Assembly (NCBI RefSeq): GCF_000003855.2
Contig: NW_003101678.1
Coordinates: forward strand, 1,654,470-1,718,469
Source of the DNA: Blastomyces gilchristii SLH14081
Lineage: Eukaryota > Ascomycota > Eurotiomycetes > Onygenales > Ajellomycetaceae
Reading direction: 5' to 3'
DNA length: 64,000 bases
Both the position numbers and the translations under genes were made by a program. The notes under the pieces were generated by a model, which made no database searches, was not told where the DNA came from, and saw nothing but the letters and a program-made list of their open reading frames with translations. Shown here piece after piece: positions 61,397 to 64,000 of this stretch (position 1 is the stretch's first letter; each line of letters starts with the position of its first letter).

Positions 61397-61861
61397 GTGG
61401 CTGTTGGTTATGTGCTTGATATTATCACCGAGGTATCTTTTTGTATTTTTCTGCCGGGGATGGGCCAGATTAGGAAGGGCGGTACGAGGGTGGGACTTGG
61501 CGTTGGTGTTTTGGAACATCAAAGATGGACAGGGTTTTCGCGGAGGTCGCTCCTCAGATATCTCCACAACTACAGATCAGGGATCTTCCAAAATCAAGAA
61601 GATTGGTGCATATGGCTAGGTCTCTTCACCTTACAATTTGTATGGCAATTTGGCCCGGGGTTGTGGTGTGGTAGGGGAGAACGGGGGATAATCCCACACA
61701 GGAGTTTCGAACGTCTGGTTCACGTTTGGTTGGATAACTCCACCACCACACGGGGTATGCGGTCGGCGATGGGGTCAAAATGCTCGTATGATCGAGGGCT
61801 TTTCGATGGATCTATCGGCGGGTTCTTATTCGAAAAATCGAGCGAGTTCGTGGTGGAGCGG
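61397..61861 (+). repeat. GC-rich, CpG-retaining block, copy 2, with open frame
   Basis: Matches 37266-37733. The same frame is open to TAA after GGTGGAGCGG. This copy has GTG where copy 1 has ATG; an in-frame ATG occurs later (LPGMGQ). It has kept more CpGs than copy 1. Confidence 0.6.
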
Positions 61862-64000
61862 TAACTATCTTTTATGATTCAGTGGGACTCAGTTTCTTAG
61901 ATATGAAGACACATAATTGTAGAACATCTTCATCATCATATTACAATATCACTTCTTCTGTCACATAGCCAGAGAAATCAGCCTCAACAACTGTCTCATA
62001 ATCAGGATTGAATATTATCAACAGAGAGGTATTAATGAATATCTTCTTCATCTATATAAATGCAGCTTCAGTGTCTGCTAATCATTGAAATACTGAGTCC
62101 TTCTTAGTAAGATCTGTAAGTGGTCTCATGATAACTGAGAAGTTTTGTATAAATCACTGATAGAAGTTAGTGAATTCAATGAAGCTTTGTACATCTTTCA
62201 CAGTATATAAAGCTTCTCATTCAAGAATGACAGAGATCTTCTCAGAATTCATTCAAATTCTCTTACCAGCTTCTATAATGAAATCTAAGTATTTAGTACT
62301 CTTAACTTTGAAATCACACTTATCAATATCAATTAATAGTTCTGCTTCTCATAGTCATTGTAATACTCTTTACACATGTTCTTGATATTCTTTTCTAAAT
62401 TCATCAGTGAAGATGAGAATGTCATCTAGATAAGCAGATACAAACTTATTAAGAAAATCTCAGAGTGCTCAGTTAATATACTTCTGAAATATACTGAGAA
62501 TGTTAGTCAGTTCAAAGAGTGTGACTATTCATTCAAAGAGATCATAATGTGTTTAAAATACTGTAAGTCATTCATCTTCTTCAGTAATACAAATCTTATG
62601 AAACACAGCAATAATATCTAGCTTTGTAAATTATTAAGCTTATCTAATCTGTGCTAGAATTTCATTGATGAGAGATAAGAGATATCAATCTTCCTTTGTC
62701 AATCTGTTCAGATCTCAGTAGTTCACACAGAATTGAAGTTCTTCATCTGACTTCTTTGCAAAGAGAATAGAAGCTGCAGTAGAAGAGTTGCTAATATATA
62801 TGAATCTCTTATCTAACAGATCATTGAGTGTCTTTCAGAGAAGAAGAAGTTCATCTTGAGACATATTATAAAGAGAGTCTTATGATGATTCAGAGTCCTT
62901 GTCATTCTTCTTTTTTAACTTGATACTGTGATTCACTTCTGAATCTTGTAAGAAAGATAGATTTGTAGTATTATTATCTTGTTGAAAGATATCTAGATAT
63001 TCATGATATTATTGAGAAAGTTTTGTACAAGAATCTGTTATTGTAATGTGAGATAACTTTTCTAGAGTCTTTTTAATATCAGTCAGACTGACAGAATAGA
63101 TTGACACATGATTCTACTATTAATGATTCTTTCAGTGACTTCTTTTTCTGAGTATTTCATAGATATTAACAGAGATCTGTGTCAGATTCATAGTCTTGTG
63201 AATGTCATCCTTGTGAACTCTATCATTGTTAGAGAATATCAAGCTTCTGTTTCAAGTATTCAATAAGATATCTTATTCAGATAGTCAGGCAAGTTCTAAT
63301 ATAAGATTGTAATCAAGATTATTAACTTCATATGCATAGACATCTTCATATTGATGTTCTCTTACATCTATGATCAGCTTCATCATGTAATGAGTACAAA
63401 TGTCTTTTGAATCATTAAATTCTGTGAGAAGTCAGAGTCTTGATAAGAGAATACACTGAAGATTATAATGTCTTACAACTGAAGATTTTATCATTGCTTA
63501 GTAACATAGATCACTGTCTATCATGACTTTCATATTATACATGTTATCAATCACAGTAGATACAAGAATTACATTCATTGTCATTTTCTCTTTAAATTAT
63601 TGTCATCTGATCTCTTCAAGCTTCTGTTTACAAATTTGAACAGAAGCTAATCTTTTCCCTGTTTTATCAGAATATTCTTGCAGTTATCTTCTGAATCTTC
63701 TTTCACTGTAATGTGATTAGCACAGACAGACACTGATTCATTCTTTAAATAAGGAGACACTGATCTTTCTCTTGATTGAGAAGATACTGATCTTTCTCTT
63801 AAGTGTGAAGATATATAGATTAATCAGCAGTTGAAAGTGATGTGTTCTAATCAGTTACAGTTAATGCATACTTCATGTTGACATCAATTGATGACTTCTT
63901 CAGAAGTGATCTCAGGAATTCAGAAGCCTGTTCAAATGACAGAGATTCTTACTTATGTGTAGATATTTAAGTCTACTCAATTCATGACATCTGCATCATT
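61862..64000 (-). mobile_element. Gypsy copy G6, RT to gag side (minus), runs off the window
   Basis: Starts at the RNase H region (compare G1 at about 44195) and extends toward gag. The RT box at 62421-62432 reads YLDD, the only Gypsy copy here with both catalytic Asp. Other codons are still damaged. Confidence 0.78.

Overview
The window looks like a filamentous ascomycete chromosome made of two sharply different compartments. The intron-containing genes have fungal-type short introns (49-206 nt) and ascomycete gene families. The abrupt switch from a gene-bearing half of ordinary GC to a very AT-rich, retrotransposon-filled half resembles the bimodal-GC genomes of dimorphic Onygenales such as Blastomyces. 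That placement is inference, not proof.

Gene-bearing compartment, 1 to about 20.4 kb. It holds a tRNA-Asn(GTT) on the minus strand, a small two-exon protein (1446-1947, +), an SLC35C2/YMD8-type DUF250 nucleotide-sugar-transporter-like membrane protein (3278-5456, +), an LSM12 homologue (8898-7634, -, three exons), 6-phosphogluconate dehydrogenase (12270-10236, -, five exons), an RBM42-like RRM protein (14090-15424, +), a cysteine-rich fungal protein of unknown function (17215-16578, -, two exons), and cytoplasmic tryptophanyl-tRNA synthetase (18339-20359, +, nine exons). The synthetase contains a 15-nt microexon and an apparent one-base frameshift. The genes are unrelated housekeeping genes with no cluster logic. 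Long simple-sequence tracts sit in the intergenic spacers. A 100-N gap lies at 15503-15602.

AT-rich compartment, about 20.5 to 64 kb. No intact host gene is seen. It is a nested stack of degraded retroelements. At least six related Gypsy-type LTR retrotransposon copies are present, most with pol on the minus strand and one on the plus strand. There are two long Tad-like LINE copies with APE endonuclease, RT, RNase H and a C-terminal CCHC knuckle. Four copies of a roughly 505-bp hAT-like MITE each have perfect 8-bp target duplications. Two chimeric elements carry the same 750-bp head, beginning with a tRNA-like Pol III promoter, fused to different positions of the LINE. Target duplications allow partial ordering: one Gypsy copy is split by 27.4 kb of later insertions, and the youngest complete Gypsy element sits inside a MITE that itself sits inside another Gypsy copy.

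The sequence has almost no CpG in this compartment. The exceptions are a few islands: a duplicated roughly 450-bp GC-rich block at 37.3-37.7 and 61.4-61.9 kb, the youngest LTRs, the tRNA-like heads, and a segment at 50.6-50.8 kb. The most unusual feature is the pair of tRNA-headed SINE/LINE chimeras, which recall the MINE elements of Magnaporthe but appear to have an independent head.
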